Source: Sulfurospirillum deleyianum DSM 6946 (GTDB taxonomy: Bacteria; Campylobacterota; Campylobacteria; Campylobacterales; Sulfurospirillaceae). From it: 64,000 bases of DNA. A program made the translations under genes and the position numbers. The notes beneath the pieces are model-generated. The model searched no databases and was not told the DNA's origin. It saw nothing but the letters and a program-made list of their open reading frames with translations. This document shows positions 32,847 to 43,319 of the stretch, in pieces. How positions within the stretch are numbered: position 1 is the stretch's first letter; every line of letters begins with the position of its first letter. The stretch covers positions 1,116,001 to 1,180,000 of the forward strand of contig NC_013512.1 of NCBI RefSeq assembly GCF_000024885.1. The letters run 5' to 3'.

Positions 32847-34277
32847 TCAAACATCAAGTTTTGATTTTAAGAGCTCATTGACTTTTGCAGGATTAGCCGT
32901 TCCCTTACTCTCTTTCATGGTTTGCCCAACAAAGAAACCAAACAGTTTCTCTTTGCCCGCTCTATACTCCGCAACTTTATCCATATTAGATGCGATAATC
33001 GTATCAATAATCGCTAAAATAGCCCCATCATCGCTGACTTGTTTGAGTCCTAATGTTTCTATCGTATCATCAACACTGGCTTCATGTTCCATCAAATAAT
33101 CCAACACCTCTTTAGCAGCTTTTCCACTAATGGTTCCATCTTCAATGCGTTTAACAATCATGGCTAATTTAACCGCATCCACAGGGGAGGTCATTAGCGT
33201 TATACCGTTATTCAGACGGGCGAGAAGCTCAACTGTAAGCCACGTTACAGCGTTTTTGGCTCCAGCACCCTCTTTGATCATCGTCTCATAAAAATGTGCC
33301 ATCTCAACGCTAGAGGTAATAACATTGGCATCATACTCTTTAATGCCATACTCTTTTAAGAAACGATCACGTTTTTGGTCAGGAAGTTCAGGAATTTGAA
33401 TACATTCAGCCATCATCTCATCAGGAATCAATACCGGCAATAAATCAGGATCTGGAAAATAGCGATACTCCGCACTATCTTCTTTCCCTCTCATACTTCT
33501 CGTTTCATTTTTTTCAGTATCGTACAATCTGGTTTCTTGAACCACTTCCTTCTCATAAACACCATCTTCCCATGCTTCAATTTGACGCTCTACTTCGTAA
33601 TCAATCGCTTTTTGGATAAATTTAAAGGAGTTTAGGTTTTTAATCTCTGCTCTGGTATAAAGCTTTGTATCGCCTTTGGGGCGAATAGAGACATTGGCAT
33701 CACAACGGAAGCTTCCCTCTTGCATATTGGCATCGCTGATATCCAAATAACGCAAAATAGCATGGAGTTTTTTAAGATACAACACAGCCTCTTCACTGCT
33801 TCGCATATCAGGCTCACTCACAATTTCAAGAAGCGGGGTTCCTGCACGGTTTAAATCCACATGCGAAAGAGCGCCATGGTGAATATTTTTACCCGCATCT
33901 TCTTCAAGGTGAGCACGTGTAACACCAATACGTTTTGTCCTACCATCTTCAAAATCAATCACAATTTCTCCATTCTCAACAATAGGAATTTCAAATTGGC
34001 TAATCTGATACCCTTTGGGAAGGTCAGGATAGAAGTAGTTTTTACGATTAAAAATAGATTTTTGATTGACAGTCGCATGAATGGCTGTTCCTAAAGCAAT
34101 CGCTTTTTTAACAGCCTCCTTATTTAAAACGGGAAGTGCACCCGGTAGACCTAAACATACTTCACAAACATTGGTATTTGGTTCATCTCCAAAACTGGTT
34201 GGACAACTGCAAAAAATCTTGGTTTTAGTATTTAATTGAGCATGAACTTCAAGTCCAATCACAACTTCAAATTGCAT
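32847..34277 (-). CDS. gatB: GatB, Asp-tRNA(Asn)/Glu-tRNA(Gln) amidotransferase subunit B
   Basis: 476 residues. The N-terminal kinase-like domain has [18 protein letters not shown], a zinc site (CSC...CEVC), [16 protein letters not shown] and [14 protein letters not shown]. The C-terminal YqeY-like tail contacts tRNA. Partner gatA and gatC are not in the window. It is needed where AsnRS or GlnRS is absent, as is usual in this phylum. Confidence 0.97.
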   Translation of the reverse strand: MQFEVVIGLEVHAQLNTKTKIFCSCPTSFGDEPNTNVCEVCLGLPGALPVLNKEAVKKAIALGTAIHATVNQKSIFNRKNYFYPDLPKGYQISQFEIPIVENGEIVIDFEDGRTKRIGVTRAHLEEDAGKNIHHGALSHVDLNRAGTPLLEIVSEPDMRSSEEAVLYLKKLHAILRYLDISDANMQEGSFRCDANVSIRPKGDTKLYTRAEIKNLNSFKFIQKAIDYEVERQIEAWEDGVYEKEVVQETRLYDTEKNETRSMRGKEDSAEYRYFPDPDLLPVLIPDEMMAECIQIPELPDQKRDRFLKEYGIKEYDANVITSSVEMAHFYETMIKEGAGAKNAVTWLTVELLARLNNGITLMTSPVDAVKLAMIVKRIEDGTISGKAAKEVLDYLMEHEASVDDTIETLGLKQVSDDGAILAIIDTIIASNMDKVAEYRAGKEKLFGFFVGQTMKESKGTANPAKVNELLKSKLDV

Positions 34278-34292
34278 AAATAGCCTTTGGAA

Positions 34293-34850
34293 TTAATCTA
34301 TAAAAAAGCGAATTGAGGCAAAACCATACACACCAATCGCTTCACACGCCTTCACGTGTTCTTCATTGATGATGCCACCAAGCGCAAAACATTTGGGTTT
34401 GATTTTATCATTTATTTCTTTTAACTTCTCTAAACCAACGGGTTTTCCCTTATTGGGCGTTGCAAAAATCGGACTAAAGGTAATGGCGTCTGCGCCATAT
34501 TTTTCTGCCATACAAGCTTCATCAAAAGTGTGCGTACTTACGATCACCTCCAGCCCTAATGCTTTAGCTTTTTCAATCTGATCAAAGGAGTGAGAAGGTA
34601 AATGAACACCAGCACATCCTAGGGAGTGGGCAAGAGCAAAATCGGTATGAAGGAAGAGCTTCGTATTTTCATCTTGAATATCACTTTTTGCTAAGGTTTT
34701 GGCAAGAGTTTTATAAGAAACGTTCTCTTTATCCCTTAAACAAACATAATCAGGTTGATGTTTTGCCTTTACATGTAAAAGTTTTTGAAGGAATTGTGTC
34801 GCATCAGAGGTATAAAAAGAGGGATCAGTAATCAGATAACGTTTTATCAT
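34293..34850 (-). CDS. ThiE/TenI-family protein (thiamine phosphate synthase-like)
   Basis: 185 residues, shorter than typical ThiE (about 210). Visible motifs are VCLRDKEN, LFLHTDFALAHSLGCAGVHLP, GADAITFSPIFATPNKGKP and CFALGGIINEEH, all on the TIM-barrel phosphate side. It could be ThiE or the TenI-like aminopyrimidine aromatase; I cannot separate them. It overlaps the upstream small membrane gene by 26 bp. It holds a TTACATGTAA copy (LLHVKAK). Confidence 0.75.
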   Translation of the reverse strand: MIKRYLITDPSFYTSDATQFLQKLLHVKAKHQPDYVCLRDKENVSYKTLAKTLAKSDIQDENTKLFLHTDFALAHSLGCAGVHLPSHSFDQIEKAKALGLEVIVSTHTFDEACMAEKYGADAITFSPIFATPNKGKPVGLEKLKEINDKIKPKCFALGGIINEEHVKACEAIGVYGFASIRFFID

Positions 34851-35109
34851 GATGAACCAATTTTTCTAACAGTTGCGTTTGTTTTTTAACCTCTTCTGCT
34901 TTGTCAATTTGGAGTTGCGCTATTTCAAACATAACAAAGAAAAAAGAGCCCAGAAGAAAGAAAAAAAATCCTACGGCAAGAGAAAAGAGAAATCCAAAAG
35001 GAAGTAAAATAAGAAAGAGATAAGAGCCCCCAGCTATTGCAAAAGCTAATGAAGCGCCTTGCAATAAACTGAGGAACTTTTCAAAACGTGTTTTATCTGT
35101 TTTTAACAC
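34825..35109 (-). CDS. Small two-helix membrane protein
   Basis: 94 residues, not recognised. Two hydrophobic segments (about 18-38 and 42-62, very Phe-rich) are followed by a charged coiled tail (IDKAEEVKKQTQLLEKLVHH). It lies between atpB and the thiE-like gene, 17 bp after atpB, so it is probably cotranscribed. A link to ATP synthase assembly (AtpI-like) is conceivable but unsupported by motif. Confidence 0.55.
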   Translation of the reverse strand: MLKTDKTRFEKFLSLLQGASLAFAIAGGSYLFLILLPFGFLFSLAVGFFFFLLGSFFFVMFEIAQLQIDKAEEVKKQTQLLEKLVHHDKTLSDY

Positions 35110-35126
35110 GTTGGCTCTTTAGAGGA

Positions 35127-35804
35127 TTAATGTTCTTCGCCAATAAGCACAGCACCTGCAAGATAAACATATGTCAAAATCATAAAAATAAAGGTTTGTA
35201 ACAAACCTGAAAATGTTAAAAGAACATATGCAGGAAGCGGCGCAATCCAAGGTGCAAGCATCAGTACAACAGCTAAGAAAAGGTCATCTCCTTTGATATT
35301 ACCAAAAAGTCGGAATGACAAAGAAACCAAACGTGAAAAATGTGAAACAATCTCAATAGGGAACATTAAAGGGGCTAAAAGCTTAACAGGTCCCATAAAG
35401 TGTCCAAAATAGTGAATTACCCCATTCACACGAATACCTTCAAAATGGTAATAGACAAAAACAATAAACGCAAGGGTTAACGTCATATTTAGGTTACTAG
35501 TAGGTGCTTCAAAACCTGGAATAATCCCAATAAAGTTTGAAAGAAAAACCATAAATCCCAATGTTGCGACCAATGGTAAATACTTACGCGCCAACTCTTC
35601 ACCTAAAACACCTTTGCCCATATTAAGGACTGCTTCCAAATAAGCTTCCATAATGTTTTGAATACCGCTTGGTACTAATTGCATTTTGGATGTTGCCAGT
35701 TTTGCTAAGCCAAGACTAATCAATGCAACCAAAACAACATGGGAGACAAAAATAAAGTCATGAGAATGGTTAATAAGCCCTAAAAATGTAAAAATTTCAC
35801 CCAT
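35127..35804 (-). CDS. atpB: AtpB, F0 subunit a of ATP synthase
   Basis: 225-residue membrane protein forming the proton half-channels. The essential Arg lies in [21 protein letters not shown]-terminal and C-terminal helices are typical ([20 protein letters not shown]). As in other Campylobacterota, atpB stands apart from the main atp operon. Confidence 0.96.
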   Translation of the reverse strand: MGEIFTFLGLINHSHDFIFVSHVVLVALISLGLAKLATSKMQLVPSGIQNIMEAYLEAVLNMGKGVLGEELARKYLPLVATLGFMVFLSNFIGIIPGFEAPTSNLNMTLTLAFIVFVYYHFEGIRVNGVIHYFGHFMGPVKLLAPLMFPIEIVSHFSRLVSLSFRLFGNIKGDDLFLAVVLMLAPWIAPLPAYVLLTFSGLLQTFIFMILTYVYLAGAVLIGEEH

Positions 35805-35865
35805 TACACTTTTCCTTCAGTTAATAATTTTGCGAGATTGTATCTATAAATCATTTAATAGTTCA

Positions 35866-36072
35866 TTAAGACTTCGTTTTTTTACGAAGTTCACTGACTT
35901 GAATTCCACCAATTCCCCAATTATCCATATCCACTTCATCAATAGTCACAACCGTTGTTGCTGGATTTTTTCCCAATACATCCACTAAGAGCTGTGTCAC
36001 TCCCAAAATAAGCTTCTCTTTCTGCTCTTTTGTGGCACCCTCTTTGGTGATTTTAATGTTCACATACGGCAT
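35866..36072 (-). CDS. 4-oxalocrotonate tautomerase family protein
   Basis: 68 residues. The catalytic Pro follows Met1 (MPYVNIKITKEGATKEQKEK), and a C-terminal beta-hairpin (WGIGGIQVSELRKK) is present, as in the small hexameric tautomerases. The substrate is unknown. The start overlaps the end of the SulP gene by 20 bp. Confidence 0.9.
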   Translation of the reverse strand: MPYVNIKITKEGATKEQKEKLILGVTQLLVDVLGKNPATTVVTIDEVDMDNWGIGGIQVSELRKKTKS

Positions 36073-37771
36073 GACGAGACTCCTTTGCTAAAATTTCATT
36101 GGTTCGATCAAGTGCACTATCAATATGATCTGTAATATTGTCTTGACCTATTTGAATATCTAGCCCAATACGTTTAATTTTGCCTTTAATACGTTCATTC
36201 ACACCTGAGAGCACCAAAACCGTCCCATTCCCTTTACACAAGTCTAAAAACTCTTCTAACGCATGCAATCCCGTAGCATCAATCATAGGCACATGTCGCA
36301 TACGTAAAATAAAAATTTTAGGACTCTCTTCAATTTCATTTAAAATATTTTTGAGTCGGTCTGCAATCCCAAAGAAAAAAGGACCATTGATTTCATATAC
36401 TTCCACACCTAAAGGAACACTTTTTTTAGAAATAGCATGGATATCTTCCATCTCATAAGGTTCGTCTTCTTCATCAAAAGACATACACACTTGCTCTTTT
36501 TTATCCTCAATATCTGTCACATCAATCATACGTTTAATAAACAAAATACCTGCAAGCATAATGCCCGTTTGTACCCCTGTATTTAAATCAATTAAGACCG
36601 TTAAAAAGAAAGTAATTAAAAGAACAATGACATCATTACGTTCCGATTTAAGAGCAATCGCCTTAAAATGGTGGAACTCACTCATATTCCATGCAACAAC
36701 CACTAAAATAGCAGCAAGAGCCGCAAGAGGAATCAATAAAATTAACTGAGCAAACAAAAACATAAAGACAAGCAACATCACCGCATGAATCATTCCCGAA
36801 ATAGGACTGTAGGCACCTGATTTTATATTGGTTGCGGTACGAGCAATCGCACCTGTTGCGGCAATACCTCCAAATAAAACGGAACCAATATTGGCAAGAC
36901 CTTGAGCCATCAATTCTTTGTTAGAGTGATGACGATCTCCTGTCATTCCATCTGCAACCACACACGAAAGCAAAGACTCAATCGCACCTAAAAGCGCTAT
37001 TGTAATCGCATCAGGAAATACTAAACGAATTTTTTCAAAAGAAAAAGTTGGAATGTGAGGATATGGAAGGGTTGAAGGCAAATGTCCAAATTTTGAGCCA
37101 ATGGTTTCCACAGGCATATTAAAGAAAAAAACAACCGCAGAAGAGAGCACAATCACAACAATCGGCGCTGGAATTTTAGGAAAAATATGACGCAATTTAA
37201 TCAGTAAAATCATACTCACCAAACCAATCGCTAACGCATAATAATTGATATGCATAAACTGCGTCGAATACAGTTGCCACTGATCAACAAATGCCGCAGG
37301 CATGGAAGCAATAGGTAATCCAAAAAAATCTTTCATTTGAGATGAAAAAATAATAAGAGCAATACCCGATGTAAACCCAACAGTGACAGGATAAGGAATA
37401 AACTTAATAATGTTACCTAATTTAAATAAACCCATTAAAAAAAGTATAGCCCCTGCAATAAACGTCGCAATCGCTAACCCATCATAACCATGTTTTAAAA
37501 TAACACCATAGAGTACCACAACAAAAGCCCCCGTAGGACCTCCAATCTGATACCTACTTCCTCCTAGCAAGGAAATAATAAAACCTGCAACAATCGCTGT
37601 AAAAAGACCTTTTTCAGGACCAACACCACTGGCAATCGCAAATGCCATAGCTAAAGGTAGAGCGATAATTGCAACCGTGATACCTGCTACGATATCCGAA
37701 GAAAAATGACGAGCAGAATATCCTTCTTTTAAAATTAAAAAGCTCCTTGGGAGCCAATATTTCACATTCAT
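36053..37771 (-). CDS. SulP-family anion transporter with STAS domain
   Basis: 572 residues. About 14 membrane helices include the SulP signatures IALPLAMAFAIASGVGPEKG and GGSRYQIGGPTGAFVVVLYG. A cytoplasmic STAS domain (about 440-550) contains ILRMRHVPMIDATGLHALEE. The family moves sulfate, bicarbonate or dicarboxylates with Na+ or H+; the substrate cannot be read from sequence. It overlaps the tautomerase gene. Confidence 0.92.
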   Translation of the reverse strand: MNVKYWLPRSFLILKEGYSARHFSSDIVAGITVAIIALPLAMAFAIASGVGPEKGLFTAIVAGFIISLLGGSRYQIGGPTGAFVVVLYGVILKHGYDGLAIATFIAGAILFLMGLFKLGNIIKFIPYPVTVGFTSGIALIIFSSQMKDFFGLPIASMPAAFVDQWQLYSTQFMHINYYALAIGLVSMILLIKLRHIFPKIPAPIVVIVLSSAVVFFFNMPVETIGSKFGHLPSTLPYPHIPTFSFEKIRLVFPDAITIALLGAIESLLSCVVADGMTGDRHHSNKELMAQGLANIGSVLFGGIAATGAIARTATNIKSGAYSPISGMIHAVMLLVFMFLFAQLILLIPLAALAAILVVVAWNMSEFHHFKAIALKSERNDVIVLLITFFLTVLIDLNTGVQTGIMLAGILFIKRMIDVTDIEDKKEQVCMSFDEEDEPYEMEDIHAISKKSVPLGVEVYEINGPFFFGIADRLKNILNEIEESPKIFILRMRHVPMIDATGLHALEEFLDLCKGNGTVLVLSGVNERIKGKIKRIGLDIQIGQDNITDHIDSALDRTNEILAKESRHAVCEH

Positions 37772-37780
37772 CGTGAAGCC

Positions 37781-38536
37781 TTAAGATAGAATTTTTTCTT
37801 GACCTAAGCGATAGAGAGCAAAATCGTATTTGATTGGATCACTTGGATCAATTTTTTTCAGTGCACTGCTTAATTCTAAAACCGCTTTAAAATCATAGGT
37901 TTTTCGCTGAATCAATCCTAACTTTTTTCCTAACGTAAAGGTATGCGTATCCAGAGGCATTAAAAGATCTTTGGTATCAACCCCTTTCCATAGTCCAAGA
38001 TCAAGATTATCTTTTCGTACCATCCACCTTAAATACATATGCCATCGTTTGTAAGGAGAAGTAGGCTGTGCAGAGGGAATTGTACCTAATAAAAACTGAT
38101 ATCCACGTGAACGATAGGGATTGACATCATACAATATTTCAATAAGAGCACCTAGCCCATCCATAACATTGTGATGTTTTTGATACGCAGGTAAAAAAAA
38201 CTTTTCCAACGATAAAGAGCTCTTTTTAATACGATTAAGGGTAATAAATAACGCTTGAATATCCTCTGGTGTTTGAAACCGATAGCGATACGATTGCAAG
38301 GCTTGAGAAATCATAGATTCCTCCACATCCAATAAATTAAAATCCAAGCGTTGTAAAAATGCTACAATCGCTTTAGCATTCCCATATGAAAACAATGCGC
38401 AAATAAGGGCAGAAAACTCATCTGCATACAAGGATGCTATCATTAAAGGATCAGGATGATCTTGATTGATATCTAAAGTGTTATTGCGTTTAGTCGCTTC
38501 TTTCTTTAAATACTCAACTAACGTATCATATGTCAT
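37781..38536 (-). CDS. TIGR02757 family protein (DUF2400)
   Basis: 251 residues resembling the TIGR02757 family: DPLMIASLYADEFSALICALFSYGNAKA, RGYQFLLGTIP, KRWHMYLRWMVRKDNLDLGLW and PLDTHTF. The fold recalls DNA glycosylase-type helical proteins; its function is unproven. It overlaps the ABC permease by 11 bp. Confidence 0.88.
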   Translation of the reverse strand: MTYDTLVEYLKKEATKRNNTLDINQDHPDPLMIASLYADEFSALICALFSYGNAKAIVAFLQRLDFNLLDVEESMISQALQSYRYRFQTPEDIQALFITLNRIKKSSLSLEKFFLPAYQKHHNVMDGLGALIEILYDVNPYRSRGYQFLLGTIPSAQPTSPYKRWHMYLRWMVRKDNLDLGLWKGVDTKDLLMPLDTHTFTLGKKLGLIQRKTYDFKAVLELSSALKKIDPSDPIKYDFALYRLGQEKILS

Positions 38537-39338
38537 TTAAGACATCTTTTTCATTACTTTTAGATTGTAGATAGTCTGAAAGATTAATCAGTGAAAATGT
38601 AACCAAAAAAATGAATAAACCAGGAAAAAAACTCAGCCACCACGCAATGTCAATCACCTCTTTACCTTCACTTAAAATGACACCCCAACTCATATCAGGC
38701 GGCGTGATACCAATACCTAAAAAGCTCAGTCCACTCTCTGCTAAAATCGCTCCACTTAAGCCAAAGGTAAAATTGATAAAAAAAAGTGGTGCTAAAAGTG
38801 GTGCAAAATATTTCACGATAATTTTAAAAGAACCCACATGACTTAGTTTTAAAATTTTAATAAAAGGCGCATTGGTAATGGCAAAACTCTCACTTCGAAT
38901 CAGCCGAGCCATCCCCATCCAACCTGTAATGGAAATAATAAAAATAAGTACCCATACGGAAGCATTCATATAACTAATCAACGCTAACAAAAGAAAAAAG
39001 GTAGGAAACGTTAAAAAAAGATCAATCCCAATAATAATCGCCCTATCCACTTTTTTTTGAAAAAACCCTGCACTAATTCCAATTATAAGCCCTAAAAAAC
39101 TTGCAAAACAAGCACTTAAAAGACCTATAATTAAAGAGGTTTGACCTCCTAGCATTAAGCGTGCACATACATCTCGACCCAAACGGTCTGTACCAAAAGG
39201 ATACTCCATGCTAGGCGCAACTAAAATTGCAGAGGGATTTAGAGCATACGCAGAGGAGGTATAAAGAAAAGGACCTATCCAAACAAAAAGAACAATAAGC
39301 ACCAAAAAAGTGGTGCTTATCCAAGGAAATCGTTTCAC
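38526..39338 (-). CDS. ABC transporter permease, DppC/OppC type
   Basis: 270 residues, six membrane segments. The binding-protein-dependent loop is EESGLSFLGIGITPPDMSWG-like, with LAESGLSFLGIG visible. GTDRLGRDVCARLMLGG at about 50-66 is the family N-terminal motif. Other subunits of the transporter are not nearby. It starts 1 bp inside the flgK stop, an unusual downstream neighbour for a flagellar operon. Confidence 0.9.
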   Translation of the reverse strand: MKRFPWISTTFLVLIVLFVWIGPFLYTSSAYALNPSAILVAPSMEYPFGTDRLGRDVCARLMLGGQTSLIIGLLSACFASFLGLIIGISAGFFQKKVDRAIIIGIDLFLTFPTFFLLLALISYMNASVWVLIFIISITGWMGMARLIRSESFAITNAPFIKILKLSHVGSFKIIVKYFAPLLAPLFFINFTFGLSGAILAESGLSFLGIGITPPDMSWGVILSEGKEVIDIAWWLSFFPGLFIFLVTFSLINLSDYLQSKSNEKDVLNDI

Positions 39339-41182
39339 TAAGATTTTATACCTAAAAGGGTTTCTAACATCTGATCAATGGTTGTAATAATTTTAGCGGC
39401 CGCACTGTAAGAACTTTGATACTGAATCAAATTGGCTAACTCTTCGTCTTTATTAACACCACTAACGGATTGATACTGCGTATAAACACTACTATAAAGA
39501 GCATCATTGGTATCATAATTACTATTTGCTGTTGAAGCGTCTGAACCAATTTTTGTGGTTAAGGAACTGTAAAATCCCTCAATCGTATCTTGAACACTGC
39601 TCCCTGTTTTAGAGTAAAAACCAAGGGTGCTATATTGCATTTGAACCATGGCATTGGCTACTTTGTTATTGCCATCGACAGGAGCACTGTATCCTTGCAT
39701 TAAAGAAGGATCTTTTTTATACTGTGTTGCCACACTGATATCTGAAGCATTGGTTCCTGTAAGAAATTGACTGACACCAATCACTCCTGGAAAATTGGTT
39801 CCCTTATCTTCAAAAGCAATGGTATACCCCGTATTATACCCTTTAGGTGTCAAAGAAAACGTCCCATCATCTAAGAATGTCGCCGTAAAATAATCATCCA
39901 AATCATTTAAACCGTTGTTGTCACCGTTATCATCACTATTGGTATTAATTTGAGTCAAAATACTTTCAGAGAAAGTATCATCTCCCATGGTTGTTGCGCT
40001 ATTGATAGAGACTGATTTGCGCGCAACCTCTTCCCCTTCGCTATTATAGACAATCAAATCAAATGTACCATTTTGAATGTTATTGTACGCATTTTGTAAA
40101 GCAGTATTCGCTTTCAAATCCAACACAGGACTTTGCATACCCTCTTGCGCACTTTGTGCGTAAATATTATTGGTTTCAGTAATTAATGTTTGCGCAAAAG
40201 TATCAAGATTGTCAATATAACCTTGAATAGTACCATCTAGCGGATAACCATCATTTTGGGAAGCATCAACAATTCTTCCTCTTAAATCCAGCGTAGCACC
40301 GACTTTTCCACCACTGAGTAGTTCTGTTAAATCATAGCGTGTACCATCTTGTGATTCTGAATAAACAGAATAAAAATTACTCGTGTTTGATGTATTATCA
40401 ATGACAATAGGATGAAAAGTAGAACCATCCACAAAAGAAGATCCCGCAATATTAATATAATAATCTGTCCCTGAATCCGTCATATTCGCATCAACAGTCG
40501 TATCACTGTTCACCTTACCTTTAGAGACCGTTACGCCTACAAGATTGGAAAGTGTTAGTTCAAGTTCATCTCTTTGATCACGTAAATCATTGGCATAATT
40601 GCCCTCCTCTGATTCAATCAAATTGATTTGCTTATTTAAATCCGCCATTTGTTGACCAATACTATTAATCTCATCCACAGACGTTTTGAGTTGCTCATTG
40701 AGTGTATCTTGAAGAGAACGCAGTGACTCTTTACTCGATTGAATATTAGAAGTCAGCGTTGAGGCTAATTGAACCAAAGCAATTTTTTGAGAACCCTCAC
40801 TCGCATTGGTTGATAAATCATTCCATGCCGCAAAATAATCAGCAACATTTTGTGAAATACCCGAATCATCTAAATCAGGAAATTTTTGTGCGACCTCTTC
40901 TAAGACTTGTTTGGAGTAACTATCATACGCAAGGCTGGTTGATGAAGTACGTAATTTTGAAAATACAAATTCATCATGAATACGAACAATAGAGGTTATG
41001 CTTACCCCCGTACCAATGCTAACACCTTTGGTATTTAAAGCATCACTGGCACTTAGCGTAACACGCTGACGGGTGTAGTAAGGATTATCGACATTAGCGA
41101 TATTTTGACTGGTTGTCGCCACAGCCACTTGTGCGGCATTAAGTGCTGAAGTACCTGTATTGAGTGTACTAAAGATACCCAT
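39338..41182 (-). CDS. flgK: FlgK, flagellar hook-filament junction protein HAP1
   Basis: 614 residues. The N-terminus GIFSTLNTGTSALNAAQVAV and the C-terminus (DEELANLIQYQSSYSAAAKI) are the paired coiled-coil ends of axial flagellar proteins. The variable middle is long. It lies 1 bp after a flgN-like chaperone gene and behind the sigma-28 promoter of flgM. Confidence 0.95.
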   Translation of the reverse strand: MGIFSTLNTGTSALNAAQVAVATTSQNIANVDNPYYTRQRVTLSASDALNTKGVSIGTGVSITSIVRIHDEFVFSKLRTSSTSLAYDSYSKQVLEEVAQKFPDLDDSGISQNVADYFAAWNDLSTNASEGSQKIALVQLASTLTSNIQSSKESLRSLQDTLNEQLKTSVDEINSIGQQMADLNKQINLIESEEGNYANDLRDQRDELELTLSNLVGVTVSKGKVNSDTTVDANMTDSGTDYYINIAGSSFVDGSTFHPIVIDNTSNTSNFYSVYSESQDGTRYDLTELLSGGKVGATLDLRGRIVDASQNDGYPLDGTIQGYIDNLDTFAQTLITETNNIYAQSAQEGMQSPVLDLKANTALQNAYNNIQNGTFDLIVYNSEGEEVARKSVSINSATTMGDDTFSESILTQINTNSDDNGDNNGLNDLDDYFTATFLDDGTFSLTPKGYNTGYTIAFEDKGTNFPGVIGVSQFLTGTNASDISVATQYKKDPSLMQGYSAPVDGNNKVANAMVQMQYSTLGFYSKTGSSVQDTIEGFYSSLTTKIGSDASTANSNYDTNDALYSSVYTQYQSVSGVNKDEELANLIQYQSSYSAAAKIITTIDQMLETLLGIKS

Positions 41183-41183
41183 T

Positions 41184-41615
41184 TTACGCCTCGACAGTCA
41201 ATAAGGAAGCAGGTTTATGGTTGGCAACCTTATACCCTTCCAAATCACGTGGGAAGATACTATCCAATAAAACATTGTAAAACTGGCTGATGGTAACGAC
41301 ATATTTCGCATACTGTTTATTGCACACTTTAAGTTCAAAAAGTCTTTGTTTCATAAGGGCTAAAAGCTCTTGTTGCTCTTTATTTAATAACTCTTCTAAA
41401 GATTTTTTACCACTTTCTCGAAGCATTTTCATAAGTTCATTATCGAGGAGTGATTTTTTATTTTCAAATGAGTGAATCAGTTCTTCCTTAATCTTCGCTC
41501 TTTCAAAGACTTCACTGTGTTTTGCAACTTTTATATCTGCAATATCCTTGTGTGTCTGCTCAATAAGATTATCTATGTCTTGTATTGCATTGCGTAAATA
41601 GTGCGCTAACATCAT
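41184..41615 (-). CDS. flgN: FlgN-like export chaperone for FlgK/FlgL
   Basis: 143 residues, almost all helical (IQDIDNLIEQTHKDIADIKV, SLEELLNKEQQELLALMKQ). Size, coiled-coil character and place between flgM and flgK match FlgN. Primary sequence is poorly conserved in this family, so the call leans on context. A TTACATGTAA copy lies 12 bp upstream of its start. Confidence 0.72.
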   Translation of the reverse strand: MMLAHYLRNAIQDIDNLIEQTHKDIADIKVAKHSEVFERAKIKEELIHSFENKKSLLDNELMKMLRESGKKSLEELLNKEQQELLALMKQRLFELKVCNKQYAKYVVTISQFYNVLLDSIFPRDLEGYKVANHKPASLLTVEA

Positions 41616-41639
41616 CGATCCTTTTTTTACATGTAAGGA

Positions 41640-41840
41640 TTAAAGCAACTCCTCCGCCACAGCCTTAGCTGTTTTTGCGAGATTGACTTCATAGCTTCCA
41701 TTTTCAATCTGCGCTTTAATAGCAGAGAGTTTATCTACTCCCTCACTCTTTTCTGTTTGATTAACATTTTTTGAGGACTCTTCTTTAAGAGCGCTCGGCT
41801 TAACATACGCCACATTAGACGCTTGAACTTGTGAAATCAT
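41640..41840 (-). CDS. flgM: FlgM, anti-sigma-28 factor
   Basis: 66 residues. The C-terminal half (KLSAIKAQIENGSYEVNLAKTA...EELL) is the FlgM segment that grips FliA; the N-terminus is disordered and polar. It is released by export through the completed hook. A sigma-28 promoter precedes it, giving the usual feedback loop. Confidence 0.9.
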   Translation of the reverse strand: MISQVQASNVAYVKPSALKEESSKNVNQTEKSEGVDKLSAIKAQIENGSYEVNLAKTAKAVAEELL

Positions 41841-41873
41841 TTTAAACCCTTTTGGTTGATAATCTTTACAACC

Positions 41874-41899
41874 ATATCGTCCAAAACAATAAAACTTTA
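41874..41899 (-). promoter_or_regulatory. Sigma-28 (FliA) promoter of flgM-flgN-flgK
   Basis: On the minus strand, TAAA (41896-41899) is followed after 16 bases by CGATAT (41874-41879), the Campylobacter-type FliA consensus. The ATG of flgM is about 34 bases downstream. The -35 element overlaps the stop of the flgJ-like gene. Confidence 0.8.
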
Positions 41900-42193
41900 A
41901 CGCCCCTCTTTGAGATAGTCAAATAACATCTGACTTAAACCTAAACCACCACTTAACGCACTACTCATGGTATCGTTATACATAGATTTATAAATTTTAT
42001 CACCCGCATCTTTCTCAAAAAGTCCATTTTCTTCTTCACTGTTCATCGCAATATCGAGCACTTGTTTCAGAAAAAAGGCTTCAAACTTATCGGTTTGTTC
42101 TTTAAGCAGCGCATCTGTTGGCGTTGATAAAGTAGATGTCGTAGAAGAGTTATACTGCGCATTCATTAATGCGATGCTATTATCAACCTGCAT
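41897..42193 (-). CDS. flgJ: FlgJ-like rod-binding protein (no muramidase domain)
   Basis: 98 residues corresponding to the FlgJ N-terminal rod-capping domain: [19 protein letters not shown] then [27 protein letters not shown]. The peptidoglycan hydrolase half found in enterobacteria is absent, as usual in Campylobacterota. It overlaps flgI by 1 bp. Confidence 0.85.
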   Translation of the reverse strand: MQVDNSIALMNAQYNSSTTSTLSTPTDALLKEQTDKFEAFFLKQVLDIAMNSEEENGLFEKDAGDKIYKSMYNDTMSSALSGGLGLSQMLFDYLKEGR

Positions 42194-43245
42194 TAGATAA
42201 TCTCCAGTGGCGCCGTAATAGCACCTGAACGTTTAATATTCTCCAAAATAGAGATAATATCTTTAGGACGTGCTCCCAATTTACTCAGCGCTCGTGCAAT
42301 ATTAGCAACAGTCATGCTCTCTTCTTTGATTTTAATGCGATTCTCATTGCCCACAATTTGTACATTATCGCCGATGTCCACACTATTGTCATTTGGTACG
42401 ATTTCACTAGCCTCAATCTTAATGGTAATATCGCCATGAGTAACAACCACAGGGGCTACTTTAATATTGACCCCAGAAACAATCGTACCCGTACGCTCAT
42501 CAATCACAATTTTCTCTTCTCTTTCATACTCCACGTCCATATCCAAAGCTTGTGCTAGAAACTCAACTGTCGATAAATGAGAAGGTTTCATCATACGAAT
42601 CGTTCGTGAATCAGTCGCTACGGCAATTTTCTTTCCAAAAGCACCATTGAGTCTGTTTTGAACAGAAACCGCGGTGTTAAAATTTGCCTCTTTTAAAGAG
42701 AGATTAACAAACTCCTGTCCATGCAAATCATACTCAATCTCCCTCTCTACAACCGCTCCACTAAAAATATTTGCAGCAGCAGGATGGTTAAGTTGTCCTT
42801 TTTCTTTGCCATTCATACCACCAATGGTTAAAGAACCTTGCGCAAGAGAGTAAATTTTTCCATCCACACCTTTTAAAGGGGTTAAAAGGAGAGTTCCTCC
42901 TTGAAGCGATTTTGCGTCACCAATGGAAGAAACTGTGACATCTATCTTGTCGCCTTGTCTCGCAAATGCAGGGAGTTTACCTGTTACAACAACAGCGGCA
43001 ATATTTTTGGATTTGATATCATCAGGGTCAATTTTTACATTCACCGTTTGGAGAAGGTTAGAGAGCGAACGAAGGGTAAATTCAGAAGAAGAGCCATCAC
43101 CCGTACCGTTAAGCCCTACTACTAATCCATACCCTATAAGTTGGTTATCTCGCACGCCAATGACATTAGCGATATCACCCAAACGCTGTGCGTAAAGTGT
43201 TCCTAAGGCAAACGTTGAGATTAGAAAGAGTTTTACCAGTTTCAT
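42193..43245 (-). CDS. flgI: FlgI, flagellar P-ring protein
   Basis: 350 residues with a signal peptide ([19 protein letters not shown]). Characteristic stretches are [39 protein letters not shown] and [20 protein letters not shown]. It forms the periplasmic bushing of the motor. A sigma-54 promoter lies just upstream. Confidence 0.97.
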   Translation of the reverse strand: MKLVKLFLISTFALGTLYAQRLGDIANVIGVRDNQLIGYGLVVGLNGTGDGSSSEFTLRSLSNLLQTVNVKIDPDDIKSKNIAAVVVTGKLPAFARQGDKIDVTVSSIGDAKSLQGGTLLLTPLKGVDGKIYSLAQGSLTIGGMNGKEKGQLNHPAAANIFSGAVVEREIEYDLHGQEFVNLSLKEANFNTAVSVQNRLNGAFGKKIAVATDSRTIRMMKPSHLSTVEFLAQALDMDVEYEREEKIVIDERTGTIVSGVNIKVAPVVVTHGDITIKIEASEIVPNDNSVDIGDNVQIVGNENRIKIKEESMTVANIARALSKLGARPKDIISILENIKRSGAITAPLEII

Positions 43246-43280
43246 TCATTCCCTTTATATGGCTTTTCTTTTGCCTATAA

Positions 43281-43299
43281 AAGCAATTAATGTTCCAAA
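43281..43299 (-). promoter_or_regulatory. Sigma-54 promoter of flgI-flgJ
   Basis: Minus-strand TTTGGAACATTAATTGCTT matches the Campylobacter RpoN consensus (GGAAC and TTGCTT with correct -24/-12 spacing). The flgI start is 36 bases downstream. This agrees with RpoN control of rod and hook genes in the phylum. A TTACATGTAA copy lies just upstream at 43305-43314. Confidence 0.82.
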
Positions 43300-43319
43300 T
43301 ATTTTTACATGTAACACAC